From positions 1 to 35,850 of the forward strand of contig JACQZJ010000004.1 in the NCBI GenBank assembly GCA_016213895.1: a DNA stretch of 35,850 bases, read 5' to 3'. The notes below the pieces were generated by a model that did not search any database, was not told where the DNA came from, and was given only the letters and a program-made list of their open reading frames with translations. Shown here piece after piece: positions 26,649 through 34,642 of the stretch. The position numbers and the translations under genes were made by a program. Source of the DNA: Planctomycetota bacterium. GTDB lineage: Bacteria > Planctomycetota > B15-G4 > JADJEK01. Position 1 is the first letter of the stretch. Each line of letters starts with the position of its first letter.

Positions 26649-28600
26649 GGCGCGCGGCGGCCCTCCTGCTGCTTCTTGCCTGCGCCGCGTGTGCGGTGCC
26701 GGCCGAGCCGCCGCTTGAGCGCGAGGGCATCGTCCAGGCGACGCGCGAGGCGCTCGAGGCCACGCTTCGGGGCGAGCCGCTCGATCTCCGGCTCCGGCCC
26801 AGGCTCAAGGAGGTGCGCCGCTGCGACGAGATCGCCGCCTACCCCTCGGGCATGGCTGGCCGGCTGGAACTCTTGAACGCCGTGAACTGGCGCGAGCGCG
26901 CCACATGGCTCGACCTCATGCTGCGCGTGCAGGATGGTGCATCGGACCCCTTCCTGGAGCGGACCGCGACGCAGCTCCTGGAGCAGGACGAGGCCTATTT
27001 CGCGGCCGAAATGGAAGGGAACCGCATCTACTCCGGCTTCGCCGGCTTCTTCAACGGCGTGATGCGCATGGGCTTCTCCGCGCTGACCGGCAACCCTGTC
27101 GGCGTGATCCGCCCGATCCTCGAGGGCGTGGACGTGCTGCTCGGCGTGGGCAGCCTGGAGGCGCTCGACCGCAAGCAGGTCGAGATGTACCGCCAGTGGC
27201 TGGCGAAGCACCCGGACGGCGAGGGCCTCAGCCCGGACCCCGAGGCGATCCGGCGCCGCGTGGCAGCGGTCGACGCCGAGACCTTCGCCGAGGAGGTCCT
27301 GCTCACCACCAAGCTCGCGGATGAAGGCAAGCTCGACGCCGCGGCCGCGCACCTGCACGTAGCGCAGACGCGGCGGCGCGAGGCGCCGGAGGTCGCCGCG
27401 CTCGGCCAGCGCCTCGAGCAGGAGTTCACGCGGCGGCGCGAACGCCTGGCGCGCGCGGTCGGCGCCGAGCCGCTCGAGATGGAGCTGGTGCGCGGCGCGC
27501 CCGAGCTGAACGAGCGCTACGCCGCCCTCGTGGAAGCGATCCTGCTCGAAGGCGGGCAGGCGCCCTTCGAGGAAGCGGCCGCGCTCGCGGCGCGTGCCGG
27601 CCGCGGCGACGTGGCCACCTGCGCGCGGAACGCCGCGCGCCTGGTGGTGCGCTCCGTGGACCTCGAGGCCGCGGTGCGGCGCGCCAAGAGCGAGCACGTG
27701 GAGCGCCGGCGACGATTCCTGTTCACCGGCTTCCGCCCGGACGACGATCCGCTCAAGCGCTACCAGATCGCGCAGGAGGAGTCGCGCCGCTCCCTCGCCG
27801 ACGTCCTCGAGCCGATCTTCTGGATCCCGGCCACGTTGATCCGGGTGGTCTATTCGGCCTTTGCCGATCCGATCGACGACCGGCCGGTGGTCGACGCGCT
27901 CGCCGCCCTCGCCTGGCGCATCCCGCCCGGACCGCGGCGCGACGAGGTGCTCGCTGACCTCGCCGACCGCTACGAGGAGCGCGGCGAGACGCAGAAGGCG
28001 CTCGCGGTGGCGCGGCTCCTGCCCGCTGCCGGCCAGAGGATCGCGCGCCTCGAGGAGGACCTGGCGCAGGACGTGCTGCGCCGCTCCGGCAGCCAGGAGC
28101 CCCTGGCGCGGCGCCAGGCCCTCGAGCTGATTCTCGAGCGCTTCCCCAAGACCGAGGCGGCCGCGGCCGCGCGTGCGGAGTTGGATGACCTGCTGACCGA
28201 CGAGTACGCGGGTGCGGCGATGATCCCGGGCACGGCGCTCCTGCCGCTCGCCGCGGAGCTGGGCATCGATCCGCGCCTGCTCGACGGGCGCGAGGAGAAC
28301 GGCGAGATGAGCCGCGGCGGCGCGCACTATCTCGCCGAGCGCCTCCTCTTCGAGGTAGAGCGCGGGAAGGAGCGGGAGCGGCTCGCCATCGCGGTTGGCG
28401 AGGGCCTCAAGCCGCGCATGGACGCGCTCGCGGCCGAGTGGGAGTGGCGGCGCCGCGCCTCGCGTACGGCCACGTACCGCGAGCTGCACGAGGGCGTGCC
28501 GGTGGAGCTGAGCGCCGGCATCGGTTCGGGCGGGATCGGCGTCTACCCGAGGCTCTTGCCCGAGGAGTACCGCGGCGAGGACCGCGCGCTCTTCGAGTGA
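26645..28600 (+). CDS. Large lipoprotein of unknown function, TPR-like
   Basis: A 651-residue protein. Start ATG 26645 overlaps the upstream stop by four bases. Signal peptide with a lipobox in LLACAAC (Cys about 13 or 16). Mostly helical, with a glycine-containing hydrophobic segment (FAGFFNGVMRMGFSAL, about 135-150) and another at FWIPATLIRVVYSAFADPI (about 395-415) that could dip into a membrane. In between are TPR-like pairs (LADEGKLDAAAAHLHVAQ; YEERGETQKALAVARLL). The C-terminus has VELSAGIGSGGIGVYPRLLP. I do not recognise the family. It is coupled to the lipoprotein gene before it. It may be an envelope assembly factor, but the sequence gives no direct proof. Confidence 0.82.
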   Translation: MRRAAALLLLLACAACAVPAEPPLEREGIVQATREALEATLRGEPLDLRLRPRLKEVRRCDEIAAYPSGMAGRLELLNAVNWRERATWLDLMLRVQDGASDPFLERTATQLLEQDEAYFAAEMEGNRIYSGFAGFFNGVMRMGFSALTGNPVGVIRPILEGVDVLLGVGSLEALDRKQVEMYRQWLAKHPDGEGLSPDPEAIRRRVAAVDAETFAEEVLLTTKLADEGKLDAAAAHLHVAQTRRREAPEVAALGQRLEQEFTRRRERLARAVGAEPLEMELVRGAPELNERYAALVEAILLEGGQAPFEEAAALAARAGRGDVATCARNAARLVVRSVDLEAAVRRAKSEHVERRRRFLFTGFRPDDDPLKRYQIAQEESRRSLADVLEPIFWIPATLIRVVYSAFADPIDDRPVVDALAALAWRIPPGPRRDEVLADLADRYEERGETQKALAVARLLPAAGQRIARLEEDLAQDVLRRSGSQEPLARRQALELILERFPKTEAAAAARAELDDLLTDEYAGAAMIPGTALLPLAAELGIDPRLLDGREENGEMSRGGAHYLAERLLFEVERGKERERLAIAVGEGLKPRMDALAAEWEWRRRASRTATYRELHEGVPVELSAGIGSGGIGVYPRLLPEEYRGEDRALFE

Positions 28601-28610
28601 GCGGGCCTCG

Positions 28611-28625
28611 CGGCGTCTCTCGCCG
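28611..28625. terminator. Short hairpin between convergent genes
   Basis: CGGCG-TCTCT-CGCCG (28611-28625) fills the 25-base gap between the lipoprotein stop and the convergent thioredoxin-family stop. Stem of 5 bp only. Confidence 0.3.
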
Positions 28626-29210
28626 TCAACCGAAGTACGGGGGCGCCTCTCCCGGCTTCCACTTGATGTTGCAGCCCATGCTCGGGCGCTGGTCCTGGGG
28701 CACGGACTTCCCGGCGAGCAGGGCGTCGATGGCCTGCGCCAGGCTCTTGCCAGAGACCGGCACGCCGCTCTCCGGCCGGCTGTCGTCGAACTGGCCGCGG
28801 TAGACGAGCGTACGGTTCCGGTCGTAGAGGAAGAAGTCGGGAGTGCACGCGGCGGTGTAGGCCTTCGCGACTTCCTGCGTGCGGTCGATCAGGTAGGGGA
28901 AGGTGAAGCCGGCGCGCGCCGCGACTTCCTTCATCCGTTCCGGCCGGTCTTCCTTGTATTGCGCCTGCGTGAAGTCGTTCGAGTTGATGCCAACGATGGC
29001 CACGCCCTTTTTCTGGTACTTGCGCGCGAAGGGCGCGAGCGCGTCGCGGATGTGGATGACGTAGGGGCAGTGGTTGCAGATGAACATGACGAGCAGGGCG
29101 GGAGCGTCCTGGAAGTCGGCAAGAGAAACGACCTTGCCGTCCGGGTCCTGCAGGGAGAAGTCGGGCGCCTTGCTGCCGAGCGGCGCCATGGTCGAGGGTG
29201 TGAGTGCCAT
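28626..29210 (-). CDS. Thioredoxin-like / AhpC-TSA family protein
   Basis: A 194-residue cytoplasmic protein; GGAGG lies six bases before ATG 29210. It has the thioredoxin-like fold signature FICNHCPYVIHIRD with a CxxC pair (C45, C48) and a conserved C-terminal GCNIKWKPGE segment typical of this thioredoxin-family subgroup (a member of the alkyl hydroperoxide reductase/thiol antioxidant superfamily). It probably reduces disulfides or peroxides; the exact substrate is unknown. A third Cys pair position is C122 in TAACTPDFF. It lies 72 bases after the DsrE gene on the same strand, separated by a 12-bp inverted repeat, and could be a separate transcript with the TATCAT element in that loop as its -10. 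Confidence 0.9.
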   Translation of the reverse strand: MALTPSTMAPLGSKAPDFSLQDPDGKVVSLADFQDAPALLVMFICNHCPYVIHIRDALAPFARKYQKKGVAIVGINSNDFTQAQYKEDRPERMKEVAARAGFTFPYLIDRTQEVAKAYTAACTPDFFLYDRNRTLVYRGQFDDSRPESGVPVSGKSLAQAIDALLAGKSVPQDQRPSMGCNIKWKPGEAPPYFG

Positions 29211-29236
29211 CGAACGCCTCCGTGTGAGCGCCGCAA

Positions 29237-29274
29237 CCGCGCGGCGGGACCAGGATGATAGCCCCGCCGCGCGG
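29237..29274 (-). promoter_or_regulatory. 12-bp inverted repeat enclosing a -10-like TATCAT
   Basis: CCGCGCGGCGGG (29237-29248) and CCCGCCGCGCGG (29263-29274) pair perfectly around a 14-base loop. On the minus strand the loop contains TATCAT (29255-29260), five of six matches to the -10 consensus, 45 bases before the thioredoxin-family start. It can be the DsrE-operon terminator, an operator over the promoter, or both. Confidence 0.5.
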
Positions 29275-29282
29275 CCGTCCGC

Positions 29283-29603
29283 TCAGAAGCTCACGACCCG
29301 GTCCGCGGCGCGGATGAGGTCGTAGAGGTCCTTCATGGTCGAGAGGGGGCACAGCTCGGAGCCGGACGAGTCGCGGATCTTCAGGCACGTGCCGCAGGCC
29401 AGGATCTCGCCGCCGGCGTCCAGGAAGGCCTCTGCCTGCGCGCGCACGTCGAACTTCTCGTCCTGGATGCGGTCGAGCTCCACTCCCTTGCCCATGAGGA
29501 AGATCCCGGCGGTATCGCCCGCGCCTGCCGCGAAGCAGCCCAGGCGCAGGGCGTTGAAGGTGGTTTCGGGGTCATTGGTCGAGAGCACGATGGCGAGTTT
29601 CAT
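29283..29603 (-). CDS. DsrE-family sulfur-relay-like protein
   Basis: A 106-residue protein with the DsrE/TusD-like fold: N-terminal KLAIVLSTNDPETTFNALR, then GIFLMGKGVEL and ILACGTCLKIR. Cysteines are C23, C70, C73 and C85; C70/C73 in ACGTC sit where DsrE-type proteins carry their sulfur-binding Cys. Such proteins bind and pass persulfide sulfur between carriers. Its ATG overlaps the stop of the upstream ArsR-rhodanese gene by four bases, so both are made together, consistent with a rhodanese donor and DsrE acceptor. Confidence 0.88.
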   Translation of the reverse strand: MKLAIVLSTNDPETTFNALRLGCFAAGAGDTAGIFLMGKGVELDRIQDEKFDVRAQAEAFLDAGGEILACGTCLKIRDSSGSELCPLSTMKDLYDLIRAADRVVSF

Positions 29604-30277
29604 GGCCTGGTTTCCTCCACTGCGACGTCGAAGCCTCGAGCGGCCCAGTCGCGGACGCCGTCCTCGAGGCGCACGGCGACGAAGCCCCTGGCGCGCAACA
29701 TGTCAACCGCCTGGAGCGCCAGCACGCAGTAGGGTCCCCGGCAGTAGGCCACGATCTCCCCTGCACGCGGCAGCTCGGCGAGGCGCGCCTCGATCTCGCT
29801 GAGCGGCAGGGAGATCGCTCCCGGGATGTGGCCGGCGCGGTACTCCTCGGGCGGCCGCACGTCGATCACGGTCACGCTGCCCGAGCGCACGCGCTCGAGC
29901 AGCTCGTCCCTGTCCACTGCCTCCAGGCCGCGGCGTCCCTCGAAAAAGCGGCGCACGATCTGTCCGATGTCGGCGAGCCTCTTCTCCGCGAGCAGGCGCA
30001 TGCTGCGGAAGAAATCGCAGACCGCCGGGTCGGCGATGCGGCAGATGACGCGCAGCCCGTCCTTGCGGCTCTCGACCAGGCTCGCCCCGCGCAGAATCAG
30101 AAGATGCCGCGATGCGTTCGCGACCGAAAGGCCGGTCTCGCGCGCCAGGACCTCGACGCTTCGCTCTCCCTGGCAGAGCAAGTCGAGCAGCTCCAGGCGC
30201 TTGGGACTGGATACGGCCTTCCCGATCCGGGCGAACTGGTCGTAGATGGCGTCCTTGAACGCGCGGTTCGGGTTCAT
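29600..30277 (-). CDS. ArsR-family regulator fused to a rhodanese domain
   Basis: A 225-residue protein; GGAG lies seven bases before ATG 30277. Residues 15-95 form an ArsR-type winged helix (SSPKRLELLDLLCQGERSVE, then ETGLSVANASRHLLILRGAS). Residues 120-225 are a rhodanese domain with the active-site loop YCRGPYC (C179, possible second C184). The ArsR half has C35 in LLDLLCQG, at the position of the first sensor Cys of BigR/SqrR-type persulfide sensors, plus C79 and C87. It therefore could repress its own operon and release when C35 and a second Cys react with persulfide or peroxide, with rhodanese activity supplying the signal. The classical metal-site motif ELCVCDL is absent. The perfect inverted repeat at 30300-30321 is the likely operator. 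Confidence 0.92.
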   Translation of the reverse strand: MNPNRAFKDAIYDQFARIGKAVSSPKRLELLDLLCQGERSVEVLARETGLSVANASRHLLILRGASLVESRKDGLRVICRIADPAVCDFFRSMRLLAEKRLADIGQIVRRFFEGRRGLEAVDRDELLERVRSGSVTVIDVRPPEEYRAGHIPGAISLPLSEIEARLAELPRAGEIVAYCRGPYCVLALQAVDMLRARGFVAVRLEDGVRDWAARGFDVAVEETRP

Positions 30278-30299
30278 GAGGGCTCCGCGATCGGTCGCA

Positions 30300-30321
30300 T
30301 ATTCAAGCGACTACTTGAATA
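30300..30321 (-). promoter_or_regulatory. ArsR operator, perfect 8-bp inverted repeat
   Basis: TATTCAAG-CGACTA-CTTGAATA, 23 bases upstream of the ArsR-rhodanese start. It is AT-rich in an otherwise GC-rich region. ArsR-family proteins bind such imperfect or perfect dyads with an ATTC...GAAT core. It likely overlaps the operon promoter and mediates autorepression. Confidence 0.75.
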
Positions 30322-30370
30322 CTACACCGGATCCGCGTCCGTCAAGAGCGATCTCGGGCCGGACAAGAAC

Positions 30371-30404
30371 GCGCCCCGCTTCCCTTCGCCAGGGAGCGGG
30401 GCGC
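30371..30404 (-). terminator. Strong hairpin terminator of the metallopeptidase gene
   Basis: GCGCCCCGCTTCCC (30371-30384) pairs with GGGAGCGGGGCGC (30392-30404) except for one bulged T. It lies 35 bases after the peptidase TAG on the minus strand, and GTTCTTGTCC follows. The best terminator candidate in the window. Confidence 0.7.
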
Positions 30405-30438
30405 GCCCAAGTCTCGAGAGCGGTCGGCTTCGTCGAGG

Positions 30439-33400
30439 CTACTGGATGTGCATGTGCAGCCCGTTGGTCGCCGAGTACTCGCCGTTCCCCGAGCCGGCGT
30501 CAGCGATGAAGTGCTGCCAGTAGACGTCGCCCGCGGTGGCGCTGGCCGGGAGCTGGCCGGCGAGCGACAGGGCGCCGCTGCCATTCAGAGTGAGCGGGAA
30601 GCCGCCGCCGATCAGGCCGCCGACGAGCAGGGTGCAGCCGCCGGGGAGCGGTGCGGAGACCTGCGAGACGCCGAGCAGCAGGATGCCGAAGGCGTTGGGC
30701 TTGCCGTTGGTGATGTTGATCGACACGTTCGAGAGCGGCGCGGGCGTGCCCGTGCCGGAGAGCGACGGGATCAGCCCGCCGGTGCCGGCGCAGCCGCTGC
30801 CGTACTGGGCGAAGTACCCGGACGGAGCGGCGTCGACGCGGTAGAGCTTGAAGTCGTCGATGTTCCAGCCGCCGAACTCGAGTCCGCCGTCCGACGTGAG
30901 CCGGTACTTGATCTGCACCGAGGGGTTGCCGCCGGCCTGGGCGGAGATGTTCTGGTCGTAGAGCACCCAGGCCGAGTCGATCGTGTGGCCGCTGGAGGGG
31001 TTCACGTACACCTGGGTGGAGTTGACATAGATCGCCGCCTGGTCGTAGATCGCCTCCTCGACCGCCAGCCAGCGCCGGAACTGCAGGCGTACCGTGCTGG
31101 ACGTGCTCAGGTTGAACGTCGGGGAGCGCAGCTCGCCGGAGCAGCTCGGCTCGTACTTGCCGTCCGTGCCGCTCGCCGAGAGGTCGGTGCCCCAGACCGC
31201 GGTTCCGGAGTAGGCCGCGGTCGGGTCCGTGCCTTCGTTCGAGTTGGCCGGGTTGGCGCGCTGCCACTGGTCGCCGTACGTGCCGGAGAGGTTCACGTGC
31301 GTCCAGCCCTGGTCCGACGCTCCCTCGAAGTCGAAGCTCTGCAGCATGACGAGCTGACCCGCGTGGTAGATCTCGGGATAGGTGGGCGCCAAGGACGGCA
31401 CGGTGATCGAGCCGCCCACCGAGCTGGTCGCGGTCAGGTACCAGCGCACGCTGTTCGGCGACGCCACGCCCGGAATGAGCCCACCCCACTGGTTCGGGGT
31501 GCCGGTCGGCGCCATGGCCACCGGCGTGAAGGAGACGCCGGTCGTGTAGTAGACCGATGCCCCGGTGACGGTGCCGAGAATCGAGGTGATGTTCGCCACC
31601 ACGCTGACCGGATGCAGGTGGCCGACCTGGGCGTTGGTCGCCGGCTTCGACACGAAGCTCACCGCCAGGTCGGGGTAGGCCGGCCAGTTGTAGGCGCCGA
31701 AGCCGCCCGTGATGTCCGTGAAGTTGGGCGTGAGGTCGCCCAGGTTGCCGTTGTCGTCGTCGAGGACGAGCCAGTGGTCCTGGATGACGTTCAGGATCTG
31801 GCCGTCGTTGTAGGTGTTCATCCACGCGGAGAAGAGCGCGTTGGCGATGGCGTCGCCCGTCGCGCCGCCGTGCGTGGTGTTGAGGCGCGCGCGCACCGCC
31901 CACAGGGCGCTGGCCAGGGCCTGGCCCTCGTCATGCACCTCGCCGCCGTGGCAGCTCTCGTCGCCATCCGTCGGGCACTTCTTGATCGACGTCTGCAGGG
32001 CGCTGCGCATGCAGCCGCTGCCGGTCAGGTGATCGAGGCAGTAGTCATCATTGATGAAGTACGCGTAGGCGTCGGCGTTGCCCTCGTGGAAGGCGCCGGT
32101 CACCGAGCCGTTGTACTGCTCGTTGGCCCAGTGCCCTTCCTCGTGCAGCACGACGTCGCTATAGGCCGAGTTCATGCAGCCGCCACCCGAGAGCATGAAG
32201 TTGATGGACGAGCCGTCGTAGTAGGCGTTGCACGTCATTGAGCCGCTGTTGACGTTGGCCACCACCTGGAAGTCCATGGTGTTGTCCGTGGGATCGACCG
32301 CCACCACCCAGTCGCGGAAGCGGTTCACCCAGTAGAAGCCGGCGACCTCGGCCGTGGGCTGCTCCGCCTTGGTGGGGTTGAAGAGCACGTCGTTGCCCGA
32401 GCCCGTGACGTTGCTGAGGGTGAAGGATGCCTCCGCGCCTGCCGCGTTCATGGAGCGCGCGTAGGGTCCCTTCAGCTCGAAGAACAGCGTGAGCGGACCG
32501 GTCTGGTTGATCGAGTAGTCGCCGTTGGCGTCCGTCGTGGCCAGGATGGCGCCCGAGGCGTTGTTCTGCCGCACGCGCAGGGCCAGCATGGCCGGCTGCT
32601 CCTGGTTGGTGGTCGTGTTCGGCTCCTGGCCGATGTTCACGTTGCCCTTGACGTTGCCGGTAATGGCCGCGAAGGCCGTGGGCGCGACCTGGAATACCGT
32701 GAGGTCTCCCTCGGCCGAGACGATGACGCGAGCCTGCGCCGGCACGCCGTCCGCGGTGAACAGGCCGGGGTTCGACAGCTCGAACACGTACGCGAGCGTC
32801 GGGCCCATCGCGGTCAGCGGATTCTTGGCGCCGAAGGAGGCGGACGGTCCGACGATGGCGAAGTCGGTGGCGTCGACGCGCGCCGCGGCCACGCCGAACT
32901 GGCCCTGGTACGCGGCCTGGGCCGCGGCGAGCGCCTGGCCCTCGCTGGACGTGGGGTACGGGTCGGCCGTGGCCGCGAACGCCACGCCCGTGCTGTCGAG
33001 CGCGAGCACGTCGCCGCTCATCCGGTCGAACAGGATCGACACCGAGCCGTTGAAGACCGGGATCGAGTCCACGACCTGATCGAAGGTGACGGCCACCTTA
33101 TCGGAGGAGCCGATGCGCGAGAGGTTCAGAAACTTGACCTGGCGCAGGGCGAGGTTGTCCGACGCGAAGCCGAACAGCTCGGCGTTCTCATCCACGACCT
33201 GCCGGGCCGCGGCCTCGAACGCCACGGGTGCGCGCGGCGCGACGGGGAGCGAGAAGCGGCTGCCGTAGACGAGAGAGGGGTTGCCGCTGACCGGCTCCCT
33301 CACGACGCGCCAGCCATCACCGTGCTGGGCGATGAACGAGGCGGCGCTGGCCTTCTCGGGCGCCAACTCCTGGGCGGAGACCGTGGCCGGAACGGCGGCC

Positions 33401-33453
33401 AGGACGAGGCCGCAGAGCACGGTCGAGGTCAGGATCCGGGGAAGGGGATTCAC
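30439..33453 (-). CDS. Secreted zinc metallopeptidase (fungalysin/M36-like) with accessory C-terminal domains
   Basis: About 1004 residues. GTG 33453 is chosen because GGAGGAA lies upstream and a signal peptide follows (MNPLPRILTSTVLCGLVLAA...). The N-terminal ~200 residues look like an FTP-type propeptide (fungalysin/thermolysin propeptide). The catalytic motif is HEEGH (nt 32131-32145), with a downstream AFHEGNADAYAYF providing the likely third zinc ligand. Between propeptide and catalytic core is a carboxypeptidase-regulatory-like beta region (about nt 32420-32660). After the catalytic domain, FDFEGASDQGW starts a jelly-roll domain of the kind found in secreted proteases. The last ~120 residues are the planctomycete-type domain (YGSGCAGTGG to NGLHMHIQ). 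It probably digests extracellular protein. The hairpin at 30371-30404 ends the transcript. Confidence 0.88.
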   Translation of the reverse strand: MNPLPRILTSTVLCGLVLAAVPATVSAQELAPEKASAASFIAQHGDGWRVVREPVSGNPSLVYGSRFSLPVAPRAPVAFEAAARQVVDENAELFGFASDNLALRQVKFLNLSRIGSSDKVAVTFDQVVDSIPVFNGSVSILFDRMSGDVLALDSTGVAFAATADPYPTSSEGQALAAAQAAYQGQFGVAAARVDATDFAIVGPSASFGAKNPLTAMGPTLAYVFELSNPGLFTADGVPAQARVIVSAEGDLTVFQVAPTAFAAITGNVKGNVNIGQEPNTTTNQEQPAMLALRVRQNNASGAILATTDANGDYSINQTGPLTLFFELKGPYARSMNAAGAEASFTLSNVTGSGNDVLFNPTKAEQPTAEVAGFYWVNRFRDWVVAVDPTDNTMDFQVVANVNSGSMTCNAYYDGSSINFMLSGGGCMNSAYSDVVLHEEGHWANEQYNGSVTGAFHEGNADAYAYFINDDYCLDHLTGSGCMRSALQTSIKKCPTDGDESCHGGEVHDEGQALASALWAVRARLNTTHGGATGDAIANALFSAWMNTYNDGQILNVIQDHWLVLDDDNGNLGDLTPNFTDITGGFGAYNWPAYPDLAVSFVSKPATNAQVGHLHPVSVVANITSILGTVTGASVYYTTGVSFTPVAMAPTGTPNQWGGLIPGVASPNSVRWYLTATSSVGGSITVPSLAPTYPEIYHAGQLVMLQSFDFEGASDQGWTHVNLSGTYGDQWQRANPANSNEGTDPTAAYSGTAVWGTDLSASGTDGKYEPSCSGELRSPTFNLSTSSTVRLQFRRWLAVEEAIYDQAAIYVNSTQVYVNPSSGHTIDSAWVLYDQNISAQAGGNPSVQIKYRLTSDGGLEFGGWNIDDFKLYRVDAAPSGYFAQYGSGCAGTGGLIPSLSGTGTPAPLSNVSINITNGKPNAFGILLLGVSQVSAPLPGGCTLLVGGLIGGGFPLTLNGSGALSLAGQLPASATAGDVYWQHFIADAGSGNGEYSATNGLHMHIQ

Positions 33454-33754
33454 GATATTTCCTCCTGCTGGGTCGGGACGGCCCGCCGCACCTCCTTCGG
33501 GACGAAGGCGACGGGACGCGAGGAACAGGCACGTACCATCACGATGTTGTGGGGGAGCTCGTCGGGGCCGAAAACCCCCGCCAGCGGCTTGAAGAGGGAC
33601 CATTTGTATTCTCCGCCGCATTGCTTGTAACCGCAAGCTGTTGAAAGGGTTTTTCAATCTGCGCGCCGCGCGCTTCGGGCGGGTCTGGAACTCGGTTCCC
33701 CTCGCACCTGGCGAATCCGGACCGCCTTCCCGGCCGCCCTGTTAGGTTTGCACC
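33454..33754. other. Divergent intergenic region, no gene seen
   Basis: About 300 bases between the metallopeptidase and the binding-protein gene. It holds two small dyads: GCTTG/CAAGC near 33623-33638 and TTGAAA-GGGTT-TTTCAA (33641-33657). Both are AT-richer than the surroundings and could be operators or promoter parts for either gene. A TTAGGT hexamer sits 9 bases before the ATG at 33755. Confidence 0.45.
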
Positions 33755-34642
33755 ATGTTCCTTCGCCGCGGCATGTTTCTGCTCGCGCTCTCCACCCTGG
33801 CGGCAGGCTGCTCCCGGCCGGAGCAGGGCAGTGCGGCCGCGGGCGCCCCGCCGCGGCGCATCTGCTCCGTGACGCTCGCCACGGACGAGATCTTGGCGGA
33901 TCTGGTCGAGCCCGAGCGCGTGGTCGGGGTCACCTACCTGGTGGATGACCCGGGCATCTCCAACGTCGCCGGCCGCTACTCCAAGGCGGTGGCGCGCGTC
34001 GACGCCGACATAGAGATGATCCTCTTGACCGAGCCCGACCTGGTGCTGGTCGCTCCCTTCAGCCAGGCCGGCTTCCTTGGCGTGATCCGCCGCTCGGGCC
34101 TCGGCGTCCACGAGCACCGGCAGAACGACTCCTTCGCCGAGGTCCTCGAGGGGATCCTCGCGCTCGGGAGCGCGGTCGGCGAGCCGGAGCGCGCCGCGAA
34201 CCTCGTGGCGCGCGTGCAGGCCCGCCTGGCGCTCCTCGACGAGAAGATCGCGCAGGTCGCGCGGCGGCCGCGCGTGCTCTATTGGGCGCGCGGTTGGACC
34301 GCGGGCGCGGGCACGAACGTGCACGACATGATCGAGCGCGCGGGCGCGATCAACGTGGCGGCGGAGCAGGGGCTCACCGGCCATCCGCAGGTCTCGCTCG
34401 AGCTGGTGCTCGCCTCCGACCCGGAGATCCTGCTCGTGCCGGACTGGAGCGGCAGCGACGGCGAGCTGCCCTCGGGGCTGCCCGCGGTCTGCCGCAACCT
34501 GAGCGCGGTGCGCGCGGGCCGCGTCGTCGCGGTCGAGGGGCGTCTCATCGGCGCCGCCTCGCAGCACGTCGCCGACGGCGTCGAGCGCCTGGCGCGCCTC
34601 TTCCACCCCGAGCTGTTCGAGGGGGACGGCTCATGGCGCTGA
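33755..34642 (+). CDS. Periplasmic binding lipoprotein, BtuF/FecB type
   Basis: A 295-residue protein. ATG 33755; ATG 33773 is an alternative. Lipobox LAAGC follows the signal (MFLLALSTLAAGC). The remainder is the BtuF/FhuD-type bilobed binding fold: RRICSVTLATDEILADLVEP, the DLVLVAPFSQAGF region, LGSAVGEPERAANLVARVQA and HVADGVERLARLF. It would deliver cobalamin or a ferric siderophore to the permease. No cobalamin riboswitch is seen upstream, so the ligand is undecided. Its last ten bases overlap the permease gene. No strong ribosome site precedes the ATG. Confidence 0.88.
   Translation: MFLRRGMFLLALSTLAAGCSRPEQGSAAAGAPPRRICSVTLATDEILADLVEPERVVGVTYLVDDPGISNVAGRYSKAVARVDADIEMILLTEPDLVLVAPFSQAGFLGVIRRSGLGVHEHRQNDSFAEVLEGILALGSAVGEPERAANLVARVQARLALLDEKIAQVARRPRVLYWARGWTAGAGTNVHDMIERAGAINVAAEQGLTGHPQVSLELVLASDPEILLVPDWSGSDGELPSGLPAVCRNLSAVRAGRVVAVEGRLIGAASQHVADGVERLARLFHPELFEGDGSWR

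Noticed and set aside
33660-33720. Cobalamin riboswitch-like words (AGGTGC, GGGGAA, CCCGCC) on the minus strand near the BtuFCD-type importer
   Set aside because: They lie on the wrong strand for the importer, the B12 box (GAAGACCTGCC-like) and the G-GTG-AATCC core are missing, and the match is explained by high GC.
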